From Paenibacillus sp. UBA6285 (GTDB taxonomy: Bacteria > Bacillota > Bacilli > Paenibacillales > Paenibacillaceae): a DNA stretch of 5,713 nucleotides. The stretch spans positions 4,740 through 10,452 of the forward strand of contig DJUJ01000159.1 in assembly GCA_002438345.1 (NCBI GenBank), in the 5' to 3' direction. Made by a program: the position numbers and the translations under genes. The number at the start of each line of letters is the position of its first letter. Within the stretch, counting starts at the first letter, position 1. Shown piece after piece: positions 1 through 5,713 of the stretch. The notes below the pieces were generated by a model. That model searched no databases. It saw only the letters and a list, made by a program, of their open reading frames with translations, and was not told the DNA's origin.

Positions 1-632
1 CCCTTATAGTCATATATCATCTTGCCGTTTCTTGATGCTCCAGGCTGTCTCTTCGAAATAATAGAGAGTTCACCTGTTGCTTCACTAACAATCTTCAGCT
101 CACTTAAGTAAAGTTGACCTTGACCATGTACAACGTATACTTTTCCATTGTCGTCAAAAAATAACCCCGGATCGTATAGTTCATCTTCTAACTTGTAAAT
201 CTTCCATGGACCCTTGGCGCTATCTGCAACACTTACGTATGCAGCATCTCCATTGATGTTATACATCAAGTAGAATTTACCGTTATGATACCTCAAGCTG
301 GTTGCCCATGGACCTTCATCATAAGCATTCAACCCATTCTTAAGGTCGTACATGTCACCTTCCATTCTGTCAACAGCATAACTTTCATATTGCCAATTCA
401 CTAAATCTTTGGAACTCATGATTGGACTTCCGGGAAATAGGTGCATACTCGTTGATGACATGTAATAGGTGTCTCCCACCCTGATCACATCATTATCCGG
501 ATAGTCCCCCCATATAATAGGATTTGTGTATGTACCATCTCCGTTGTCTGCAGCCCTGGCATTAGGTGCAAAATTGACAAACATTGCAATTAGCATTACC
601 AGCACCATTGCTTTTTGTCTGGAACTGAACAT
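1..632 (-). CDS. Secreted GH43 glycosidase (beta-xylosidase / arabinofuranosidase type), 3' partial
   Basis: This is a family 43 glycoside hydrolase, an inverting five-bladed beta-propeller enzyme acting on xylose- or arabinose-containing polysaccharides outside the cell. Only 210 codons are visible; the gene runs off at position 1. The ATG at 632-630 follows a strong ribosome binding site. Residues 1-27 form a signal peptide: SRQK, a hydrophobic core MVLVMLIAMFVNFA, and an ARA cleavage site before A28. The mature part opens with NPIIWGDYPDNDVIRVGDTY (37-56), with the likely general base D46. It continues with FPGSPIMSSKDLVNW (66-80), GPWATSLRYHNGKFYLMYN (107-125) and YDPGLFFDDNGKVYVVHG (153-170), where D154 matches the pKa-tuning Asp. 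The catalytic Glu is expected only a few residues past the edge. The FPG.PI.SSKDLVNW pattern resembles beta-xylosidase-type members more than arabinanases; exact activity is open. It is probably transcribed separately from the upstream GH2 gene. Confidence 0.92.
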   Translation of the reverse strand, partial: MFSSRQKAMVLVMLIAMFVNFAPNARAADNGDGTYTNPIIWGDYPDNDVIRVGDTYYMSSTSMHLFPGSPIMSSKDLVNWQYESYAVDRMEGDMYDLKNGLNAYDEGPWATSLRYHNGKFYLMYNINGDAAYVSVADSAKGPWKIYKLEDELYDPGLFFDDNGKVYVVHGQGQLYLSELKIVSEATGELSIISKRQPGASRNGKMIYDYK

Positions 633-641
633 TTTAGACTT

Positions 642-647
642 CCTCCT
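642..647 (-). promoter_or_regulatory. Strong ribosome binding site of the GH43 gene
   Basis: AGGAGG on the minus strand, inside AAGAGGAGGA, lies nine bases before the ATG at 632-630. It fixes the choice of start for the GH43 gene and shows that the gene can be translated independently of the GH2 gene. Confidence 0.88.
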
Positions 648-663
648 CTTAACTAAATATATG

Positions 664-669
664 ATTATA
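664..669 (-). promoter_or_regulatory. Possible -10 box for the GH43 gene
   Basis: On the minus strand this reads TATAAT, a perfect -10 match. It would start a transcript with a leader of roughly 25 bases that includes the ribosome binding site. No good TTGACA-like -35 sits at 16-18 bases upstream, so the promoter, if real, would probably need an activator. Chance matches are common in AT-rich DNA. Confidence 0.35.
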
Positions 670-893
670 AAGAGCTAGTTGAAGTAGTTTCTTACAAAAT
701 GTGTAGTTATTGGGACAATATAAATTCATGAAAAGATTCATAGGAAGGAGCATTCCGATTACAAAATGCTATCGTTCATAAGTGAGGAAAGATAATAAAT
801 CGAATGTTTTATTTTTACATCTTACTCTCCCGCAATGGATAGGTTAATGATGATAAATTAGATTTCTTGATAAATTTTACGGTAAGTGTCATG

Positions 894-966
894 AAAAATC
901 CCCTCCAGTGTACTCATACCTCATGCTTTCACAAAGCTGTATTCGCGTATGGGCTTGAAGGGGATT
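894..966 (-). terminator. Rho-independent terminator of the GH2 gene (three-tier hairpin)
   Basis: The structure begins 37 bases after the GH2 stop. The outer arms at 966-956 and 907-897 pair over 11 positions (AATCCCCTTCA with TGGAGGGGATT, one U-G wobble). A middle stem pairs 951-947 with 915-919. An inner stem pairs GCTTT (937-933) with AAAGC (929-925) around a GTG loop. The RNA then continues as a run of five U (898-894). There is no U-run on the plus-strand side, so it works for the minus strand only. The apical region is longer and less perfect than in a textbook terminator. Confidence 0.75.
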
Positions 967-1003
967 AATCTACTAAAATATAGTATAGCGACTCTTCTCT
1001 AAC

Positions 1004-4000
1004 TTATTTCAGATGGTTTAACATGCCTAAAATCAATGTGATGGCCTCAGCTCTAGTCGTTGAACCATTGGGATGAAATTTACCATCCCCATTCCCTTTT
1101 ATCAGACCTGCTTCCACAGCAGCTGCAACATAAGGTCTAGCCCATGCCGAAACCTGCTCCGCATCCTTGAAAGTCAATTGTGCATTAGAATCTATTTTAA
1201 GACCAAGCACACGAACAATAATGACTACGAATTCAGATCGTGTAATTTCATGACCCGCACGGAATGTACCATCTTCGTATCCTGAAATGAAACCAGCTTC
1301 GGCTATGGCTTGAATGAATGGCCGAGCCCACGCTGGTGTTCCCTCCTTATCATTGAAACGAAACTCCTTATCATTAGACCCCAATTTCAGTGCTCTAGCT
1401 AACATTGCAGCAAACTCACCACGGGTTACAGTGCGGTTCGGGAGAAAAGTTCCATCTTCATAACCAGTTACAAAACCAAGTTCAATCGATTTTTCAATGG
1501 AAGCCTTAGCCCAATGATCCACTAGATCCGTAAGCTTTACTTTTGGTGGTTCTGGCTTCGTTGGTTTTACTGGATCTTTTGGCTCAGCTGGCTTATTACC
1601 ATCTTCCGGTTTTGGAGTAGGCTTTGGATCTGGCGTAGGCTTCGGATCTGGTGTCGGTGTCCAGCCACCACCCGAAGAGCTAGGATCAGTCGTCACAGAT
1701 ACACTCGGACCATTCACACTCCAATTCCCTGCTTCATCGCCTGCTTCAACTTTAAAGGCATACGTTGTGTTAGATGACAGGCCGCTAACTGTATAGCTCG
1801 TGATATTATCTGCTAATGTAACGAGTTCGCTTCCGTTCTTGTAGACTTTATAGCTTGTTACTCCCGTATCATCCGTTGCTACTGTCCATGAAAGTGCAAG
1901 GCTAGTTCTACCAACATTTGAAGTCTTCAAAGCTTTATCTTCTGTCCATGTTGGTGCAGTTTTGTCTACTGATGGTTCTACCCCAGAAATCTTTGCATCA
2001 TCAAATGTTTTGACCGCTGCTTGAAGTACTTCGATTGCTGAGGTCACTTCTGCTTGTGTTGTTGCTGTATCTACAACATCCTGTGCTGCTACAATCGCTG
2101 CTTTTAATACCTCTACTGCTATTTGTGGATATTGTCCTGGCTGATCACCAACGACCGCTTGATCAACTTTGACTTGTGCGGCTGCAATCGCCGCTTTTAG
2201 TTCTGTTACAGTTACTCCATAGACGAATCTGGCATCCGCCCAGTCCACATGCGTATTATACCTAGATTCAGGATTTACAGGATTATTATTCCATTCAGCA
2301 ACAAGCTTAATCTGCTTGGCTCCTGTGATATCAAGATCAATAAATTCACAGTTGTCGTCTCGCATCTTGACAGGGCTTGTATAGATTAGCTCATCATCTT
2401 TAAATATTTTAAAGATTGCTTCTCCACCCATTTTAGGAGCTTTCTTGTCAATTCCTGCATAGGATTGGAATCTTGTATATCCACGTCCATCTACATGGTA
2501 TACAACCTCTGAATTTGTATCCGATGATAGTCCTTTCGTAAAGGTCTTCACTCCAGCTGCCGTGTTTAAGTCAAAGTTGGAACCACCATACTGTGGCTCA
2601 TCCTTAAGTACTGCTTTAAAGTCACTGTGTGCTGAAGCCCATTCCAGATCACTTGCATAGTCAAAATTCTTAGGCTCTGGTTCTGTATAATCCTGTCCAT
2701 ATAATATCAATTCTGCCATACCTATTCTGAACCCGCCGCCAGCAATGATGTCCTTGATCGTTACGCGAACATAGTTGATGTTGTCATACGGCTTAGCAAA
2801 TGTCTCTGGTGTGAAATGCTGTCCACCTACATAGCGATTATCGAGTGCCTTTTGCCATGTGTGGCCATCCGTTGAAACTTCTAAATCATACGTGTACCAG
2901 TTACTGTCCTTCTCCCAAAAAATACGGCTTCCAATAACGGATTGCGGTTTGTTGAATTTTACCGTAACGGACTGCGGAAGCGTTAATTCCTTGGCTAACC
3001 AGCCTGTTCCTATCGTCGTTACGCCATCTCTAAGCTTACCCGTACCCCTGTCTGCTTCACTTTCCGAAGATGACGTGATAGATTCGATTTTCGCATCTGT
3101 AATTCTGTCACCGGGTTCTTCATTTTCTAAAGGTATGATCTTAAACTCATATAAAGATGCCCAATCTCCATTGGTTATACGATCAACAATGCTTAATCTT
3201 ACATATCTCCCTTTTGTTTCTACGAGCTTTGTTTCTTCATGTCCATTCGGTGTGGTATTTAATGTATTATCAATAACTTTCCGCCAATTGGTCCCGTCTT
3301 CGGATACTTCAATATCGTATTTATAAACATTTGTACTTGTCTCCCAAATCACCTGAAAACCAGCTATTGCGCTGCTTTTCTGTAAATCAACCTGAATCCA
3401 CTGCGGTAAGGATGCTCCATTTGCACACCATCTTGTACCTTCGTCATCATCTACTGCATTTTTTGCAAAGTTACCTGATTGTTCAGAAGAACTCGTAACA
3501 GGTTTACCAATTGCAATATTTTTATAGGTCTGTTCTGTGGTTTCTAGTTTGTCAACTCCACCAACCCATGGTGTATGCTGTCCGTCAGGGACAAACTGCC
3601 CTTTATAGGGTATTGTACTTACGGTTTTGGATCTCGCATTTAATCCTTCTGCTGTAGCAAGAATTTTTATACTTCCACTGACGTCTGCAGTTCTTACAAA
3701 TGCGAAACCTATACCGCCTTCAACCCTCTGTTCTTCGACACCTATTCGTTCAATATTTTTGCCGACGAGTTCACCTTCACCTGTTACAGCAATTTTAATC
3801 TTACCCTCGTAGTTGGGTACTACCGTTCCATTTGCATCAACGACTTTGAAGTATACAGGGATTACATCTGAACCATCTGCTACGGGCATGATTCCTCTGT
3901 CACGTACTTCAATTTCTATTCCAGCAGCTTGACCTGGTGTTCTAACTGTATGCGTTTTCACAACTTTCCCATCTAAAATCGCTTCTGCTCTAAGCTCTCC

Positions 4001-5713
4001 AGCCGCAAACTTATCTAATGTAAATGTAAAGATGGGGCTGCCACCTTTTTTAGCGATGTTCGGAACAGATTTCAGAGCTTCTTCCCTTGTCATTTCACGT
4101 ACCAATACATCATTCTGATATAGCTTCACACTGTCGCAGTTACTGAATACGTTAATATTTAGGCTTGAGGTTGGAGAATATGTGCTTGCTATGAACACCA
4201 TTGGTCCATAAACAGGATTTCTAGCCGATTGCATGGACTGTAACCAGTAGTAATCATATTTTTCGTATCTATCAATATCGACTGTTCCACTTCCTAATGT
4301 CTTGGTTGTTGATCCACGCGCGTAGTCATTCCAGCTCCATAAGAAATATCCGCCTATTCTGTCATTCGCATCGAGGCCACCCCAGTCCGAGTAACCATCT
4401 CCATTTAAATATCTCTGACGCGTCAAAATCTGAGTCATCATTGCGTCTTCGCCTTCTTTTCTCAGCGCCTTGCTGGATTCTTCAAAATCACCCCATTCGC
4501 GAGTAAAAAATGGCTTGTTGGGATCAAAATCAGTCCATTTGTTAGGGTCAGCATCCCAATTCGTATCGACGACTTTGTAGTTCACATCATAGAAAGATCC
4601 CTGAAGTCCATGGTCAGCCGCTGTATACATCTGGTTGCCAGGATATTCTGCATGAGCAATCGCAGTAACCTCTTTTGCCCATGCTGCTGAATAGCCCGTC
4701 TCATTTAGTGAAGTTTCCCATAGGATTACGGATGGTCTGTTTCTGTCACGTCTGATCATTTCCCGTGTATCTCTTAATGTTAGATCATAGAACTTTTGAG
4801 TTTTCGTGAAGTTCTGCCAGCCGGGCTGACATTCAATAACTAATAATCCTAATTCATCAGCTGCATCTAAAAAGGCCGGATCATTGGGATAATGAGTGGC
4901 ACGAACCGCATTAAAGCCATTTTCCTTGATTTGCATAGCATCACGATACTGCATCGAGTTAGGAGCTGCATCTCCGATATTCTGATAGGCCTGATGACGG
5001 TTGGCTCCGCGTAAATATAATCTTTCCCCATTGAGATAGAAACCATCTGCCTTGTACTCTATTGTTCTGATCCCTATCTTTGTTGTTACATAATCTACTA
5101 GAGTTGACCCATTATATACTTCACTGACTAAAGAATACAGATAAGGTGTATCTGGATGCCATAAATTTGGACTGGTTATCGTTAATCCCTGATTAAACTG
5201 ATGATCTCCACCTGTTGGTACGCTTACAGCATCAGCTTCACCCTGAGCAACGATATTTCCTTCCTTGTCCACAATCTTGCTTACAACCTTCGTATCTGCT
5301 GAAGTATTATTCTTGTTTACGACATGGGTTTTTACATTCACCTTGGTAGAAGTTTTGCTTACTTCAGGATAAGTCACAAAAACTCCACCGCTAGCTGTTT
5401 TATCAGCCTGTAATGCATCCGAAATATGTAAATCATTTGTAATTCTCATGGTTACATCTCTGTAAATACCACCGAAGTAATGGAAATCGAGATTGGCAAC
5501 TGGCTTTCCTGGCGGTGTATCTGGACTATCATAGCTAGATACCTTTACGGCTAGAACATTGGTTTCACTAAACTTAACTTTATCTGTAATATCTACAGAA
5601 AATCCAACATAACCACCATTACGGGAATAAATTTTTTCTCCATTCAAATAGATTTCACTGTCGGTCATGACACCTTCAAAGTCAATATTGATTGTATTTC
5701 CTCTGTACATCTC
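1004..5713 (-). CDS. Cell-surface GH2 glycosidase with CBM32, CBM51-like, FN3 and SLH modules (5' partial)
   Basis: This is an exo-acting family 2 glycoside hydrolase (beta-galactosidase-like), predicted to be extracellular and held on the cell wall. The frame is open to the window edge; the codon before the first visible Met (5710-5708) is GAG, so that Met is internal. The start, signal peptide and first part of the jelly roll lie outside. The stop is TAA at 1006-1004. Domains by residue, counting that Met as 1: sugar-binding jelly roll 1-92 (FEGVMTDSEIYLNG; GGIYRDV at 80-86), Ig-like 93-213, TIM barrel 214-500, C-terminal beta domains 503-700, CBM32 729-860, CBM32-like 868-1006, NPCBM/CBM51 1015-1165, FIVAR-like 1166-1241, FN3 1250-1342, Pro-rich linker 1343-1392, SLH x3 1393-1565. 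Catalytic residues fit GH2: acid/base E337 in SLNE, nucleophile E405 in TREWGD. GH2 membership is firm. The substrate is not: beta-galactoside is the default guess, but other GH2 activities are possible. A terminator follows the stop, and a GH43 gene lies downstream on the same strand. Confidence 0.95.
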   Translation of the reverse strand, partial: EMYRGNTINIDFEGVMTDSEIYLNGEKIYSRNGGYVGFSVDITDKVKFSETNVLAVKVSSYDSPDTPPGKPVANLDFHYFGGIYRDVTMRITNDLHISDALQADKTASGGVFVTYPEVSKTSTKVNVKTHVVNKNNTSADTKVVSKIVDKEGNIVAQGEADAVSVPTGGDHQFNQGLTITSPNLWHPDTPYLYSLVSEVYNGSTLVDYVTTKIGIRTIEYKADGFYLNGERLYLRGANRHQAYQNIGDAAPNSMQYRDAMQIKENGFNAVRATHYPNDPAFLDAADELGLLVIECQPGWQNFTKTQKFYDLTLRDTREMIRRDRNRPSVILWETSLNETGYSAAWAKEVTAIAHAEYPGNQMYTAADHGLQGSFYDVNYKVVDTNWDADPNKWTDFDPNKPFFTREWGDFEESSKALRKEGEDAMMTQILTRQRYLNGDGYSDWGGLDANDRIGGYFLWSWNDYARGSTTKTLGSGTVDIDRYEKYDYYWLQSMQSARNPVYGPMVFIASTYSPTSSLNINVFSNCDSVKLYQNDVLVREMTREEALKSVPNIAKKGGSPIFTFTLDKFAAGELRAEAILDGKVVKTHTVRTPGQAAGIEIEVRDRGIMPVADGSDVIPVYFKVVDANGTVVPNYEGKIKIAVTGEGELVGKNIERIGVEEQRVEGGIGFAFVRTADVSGSIKILATAEGLNARSKTVSTIPYKGQFVPDGQHTPWVGGVDKLETTEQTYKNIAIGKPVTSSSEQSGNFAKNAVDDDEGTRWCANGASLPQWIQVDLQKSSAIAGFQVIWETSTNVYKYDIEVSEDGTNWRKVIDNTLNTTPNGHEETKLVETKGRYVRLSIVDRITNGDWASLYEFKIIPLENEEPGDRITDAKIESITSSSESEADRGTGKLRDGVTTIGTGWLAKELTLPQSVTVKFNKPQSVIGSRIFWEKDSNWYTYDLEVSTDGHTWQKALDNRYVGGQHFTPETFAKPYDNINYVRVTIKDIIAGGGFRIGMAELILYGQDYTEPEPKNFDYASDLEWASAHSDFKAVLKDEPQYGGSNFDLNTAAGVKTFTKGLSSDTNSEVVYHVDGRGYTRFQSYAGIDKKAPKMGGEAIFKIFKDDELIYTSPVKMRDDNCEFIDLDITGAKQIKLVAEWNNNPVNPESRYNTHVDWADARFVYGVTVTELKAAIAAAQVKVDQAVVGDQPGQYPQIAVEVLKAAIVAAQDVVDTATTQAEVTSAIEVLQAAVKTFDDAKISGVEPSVDKTAPTWTEDKALKTSNVGRTSLALSWTVATDDTGVTSYKVYKNGSELVTLADNITSYTVSGLSSNTTYAFKVEAGDEAGNWSVNGPSVSVTTDPSSSGGGWTPTPDPKPTPDPKPTPKPEDGNKPAEPKDPVKPTKPEPPKVKLTDLVDHWAKASIEKSIELGFVTGYEDGTFLPNRTVTRGEFAAMLARALKLGSNDKEFRFNDKEGTPAWARPFIQAIAEAGFISGYEDGTFRAGHEITRSEFVVIIVRVLGLKIDSNAQLTFKDAEQVSAWARPYVAAAVEAGLIKGNGDGKFHPNGSTTRAEAITLILGMLNHLK
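1016..1534 (-). other. Three S-layer homology (SLH) repeats
   Basis: Residues 1393-1565 of the surface glycosidase. The three repeats are at about 1393-1440, 1449-1502 and 1513-1562. Each has a Trp-Ala start (HWAKASIE, AWARPFIQ, AWARPYVA), a glycine turn (GYEDGTFLP, GYEDGTFRA, GNGDGKFHP) and the binding motif: TRGE 1429-1432, TRSE 1490-1493, TRAE 1552-1555. All three keep the Thr-Arg-x-Glu pattern. SLH trimers bind pyruvylated secondary cell-wall polymer non-covalently, so this is the anchor of the enzyme. Confidence 0.97.
1535..1684 (-). repeat. Pro/Lys-rich linker with TPDPKP tandem repeat
   Basis: Residues 1343-1392 of the surface glycosidase form a low-complexity linker of Pro, Lys, Thr, Glu and Asp after a Ser/Gly run. 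TPDPKP is repeated twice and then decays to TPKP. At the DNA level an 18-base unit is repeated head to tail at 1617-1634 and 1635-1652, differing at two positions. It probably spans the wall so the enzyme sits outside it. The DNA repeat could change copy number between strains. Confidence 0.9.
1685..1963 (-). other. Fibronectin type III domain
   Basis: Residues 1250-1342 of the surface glycosidase. Typical FN3 landmarks are visible: TAPTW at the start, LALSWTVATDDTGVTSYKVY (1271-1290) with the conserved Trp, then YTVSGLSSNTTYAFKVEAGD (1306-1325) with the conserved Leu and Tyr, and AGNWS. Such domains usually act as spacers between catalytic and anchoring parts of bacterial polysaccharidases. 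Confidence 0.92.
1988..2215 (-). other. FIVAR-like helical spacer domain
   Basis: Residues 1166-1241 of the surface glycosidase are Ala-rich and predicted helical. LKAAIAAAQ (1171-1179) recurs as LKAAIVAAQ (1202-1210), 31 residues later, and a third helix has IEVLQAAVKTF (1226-1236). The stretch VGDQPGQYPQIA between helices is typical of FIVAR domains, which occur as spacers or ligand contacts in Gram-positive surface proteins. Confidence 0.75.
2216..2668 (-). other. NPCBM / CBM51-type carbohydrate-binding module
   Basis: Residues 1015-1165 of the surface glycosidase. The order of motifs matches the NPCBM family: YASDLEWASAHSDF (1018-1031), a Lys-Gly turn with TFTKGLSSDTNSEVVYHV (1056-1073), YTRFQSYAGIDKKAP (1078-1092), IFKIFKDDELIYTSP (1099-1113), IDLDITGAKQIKLVAEW (1124-1140) and the closing THVDWADARF (1153-1162), which corresponds to the family's DHADWADA. 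Characterised CBM51 modules bind galactose or blood-group A/B-type glycans. The ligand here is inferred only by family. Confidence 0.85.
2693..3109 (-). other. Divergent CBM32-like domain 2
   Basis: Residues 868-1006 of the surface glycosidase form a second discoidin-like beta sandwich, directly after the first. The C-terminal half aligns well with domain 1: FWEKDSNWYTYDLEVSTDGH (931-950), TWQKALDNRY (951-960) and YVRVTIKDI (980-988) parallel the matching stretch there. The N-terminal half is different: it has LRDGVTTIGTGWL (893-905) instead of the usual Asp-rich DDxxGTRW calcium/ligand region. It may bind another ligand or serve as a spacer. Confidence 0.75.
3131..3526 (-). other. CBM32 / F5/8 type C domain 1
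   Basis: Residues 729-860 of the surface glycosidase form a discoidin-like carbohydrate-binding module. It opens with NIAIGKPVTSSSEQS, followed by the hallmark NAVDDDEGTRWCANG (751-765) and QWIQVDL (770-776). It ends in the strands YDIEVSEDGTNWRKV (798-812) and GRYVRLSI (834-841). CBM32 members commonly bind galactose, GalNAc or related sugars at loops between strands. The ligand here cannot be assigned. Confidence 0.88.
3611..4204 (-). other. GH2 C-terminal beta-sandwich domains (DUF4982-like and GH2 C5/Ig-like)
   Basis: Residues 503-700 of the surface glycosidase. The first half contains VFSNCDSVKLYQNDVLVREM (521-540), the pattern of the domain that follows the barrel in many GH2 enzymes, where a strand reads 'V.L..NG..V'. 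The second half (about 597-695) resembles the invasin-type Ig domain common at the GH2 C-terminus, with PVYFKVVDANGTVVPN (618-633) and VTGEGELVG (642-650). These domains are structural in known members and may help shape the active-site rim. The family names come from memory of pattern and were not searched. Confidence 0.65.
4211..5713 (-). other. GH2 three-domain core: jelly roll, Ig-like, catalytic TIM barrel
   Basis: This part of the surface glycosidase holds the hydrolase. The jelly roll lacks its N-terminal strands because of the window edge. The Ig-like domain carries the family signature SPNLWHPDTPYLYSL at residues 180-194. The barrel opens with FYLNGERLYLRGANRHQ (224-240), matching the LacZ NRH region, followed by FNAVRATHYPNDPAFLDAAD (266-285), the GH2 signature around the Arg-x-x-His-Tyr-Pro motif. 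The acid/base is E337 (4702-4700) in WETSLNE and the nucleophile is E405 (4498-4496) in TREWGD; the 68-residue spacing is reasonable for GH2. FLWSWND (456-462) matches the strand carrying the conserved Trp near the sugar pocket. The usual acid/base motif is GNE, and here it is LNE. Confidence 0.9.

Larger units (their letters stand above)
633..1003. other. Intergenic region between GH2 and GH43 genes
   Basis: These 371 AT-rich bases lie between the GH2 stop and the GH43 start. In transcription order they hold a terminator hairpin, about 220 bases with no clear coding or structured element, a possible -10 box, and the GH43 ribosome binding site. I found no convincing catabolite-repression (cre) site. 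The only open frame of note is a doubtful 25-codon one at 892-815. Confidence 0.7.

Noticed and set aside
743..756. Short GGAA/TTCC inverted repeat as a possible operator
   Set aside because: The arms are only four bases and match no operator I recognise; this is expected by chance.
765..790. Possible catabolite-repression (cre) site upstream of GH43
   Set aside because: The ATGAACGATAGCAT stretch departs from the cre consensus at several key positions.
1073..1285. 70-codon plus-strand open frame
   Set aside because: It is antisense to the SLH repeats, which are clearly coding, and its translation has no recognisable domain.
2859..3326. 155-codon plus-strand open frame
   Set aside because: It lies wholly antisense to the two CBM32 domains, has no family pattern or convincing ribosome binding site, and is explained by codon composition of the real gene.
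3627..3812. 61-codon plus-strand open frame
   Set aside because: It is antisense to the C-terminal beta domain of the GH2 protein and shows no protein family signal.
4297..4506. 69-codon plus-strand open frame
   Set aside because: It is antisense to the GH2 barrel around the nucleophile and has low-complexity Ser/His/Leu composition.
5708..5710. First visible Met of the GH2 frame as a true start codon
   Set aside because: The frame stays open to the window edge, there is no signal peptide after it, and the GH2 jelly roll is already under way, so the start must lie upstream.

Overview
The window looks like part of a carbohydrate-degradation locus from a Gram-positive, low-to-moderate-GC bacterium, most likely Paenibacillus or a close relative. 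This is inferred from the very long modular secreted glycosidase ending in three S-layer homology (SLH) repeats, the strong AGGAGG ribosome binding site, the AT-rich intergenic DNA and the FIVAR / fibronectin III / proline-linker / SLH tail. No sequence search was run.

Both genes lie on the minus strand and both are cut by the window edges. Reading in the direction of transcription (high to low coordinates): (1) 5713-1004 is a family 2 glycoside hydrolase (GH2) that lacks its N-terminus. Its order is GH2 sugar-binding jelly roll, GH2 Ig-like domain, GH2 TIM barrel with acid/base E337 and nucleophile E405 (visible numbering), C-terminal beta domains, CBM32 (F5/8 type C), a divergent second CBM32-like domain, an NPCBM/CBM51-type module, a FIVAR-like helical domain, FN3, a Pro-rich linker and three SLH repeats. 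(2) 1003-633 is a 371-base intergenic region holding a large imperfect hairpin with a U-run (a terminator for the GH2 gene), a possible -10 box and a strong ribosome binding site. (3) 632-1 is the first 210 codons of a secreted family 43 glycoside hydrolase (GH43) with a signal peptide. It runs off the window just before the expected catalytic Glu.

The picture is extracellular breakdown of a plant-type polysaccharide. The GH2 enzyme would be held at the cell surface by SLH repeats binding the secondary cell-wall polymer, with several carbohydrate-binding modules gripping the substrate. The GH43 enzyme would be secreted and act on arabinose- or xylose-containing side chains. The galactose-leaning binding modules (CBM32, CBM51) together with a GH43 fit an arabinogalactan, pectic side-chain or decorated-xylan substrate, but the exact specificity cannot be read from sequence. 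The terminator and separate ribosome binding site suggest the two genes are neighbours in one locus but mostly separate transcripts.

I see no defence system, mobile element, CRISPR array, tRNA or rRNA. The most interesting points are the surface-anchored multi-module architecture, the LNE/REWGD variant of the GH2 active site, the divergent second CBM32-like module and the three-tier terminator hairpin.
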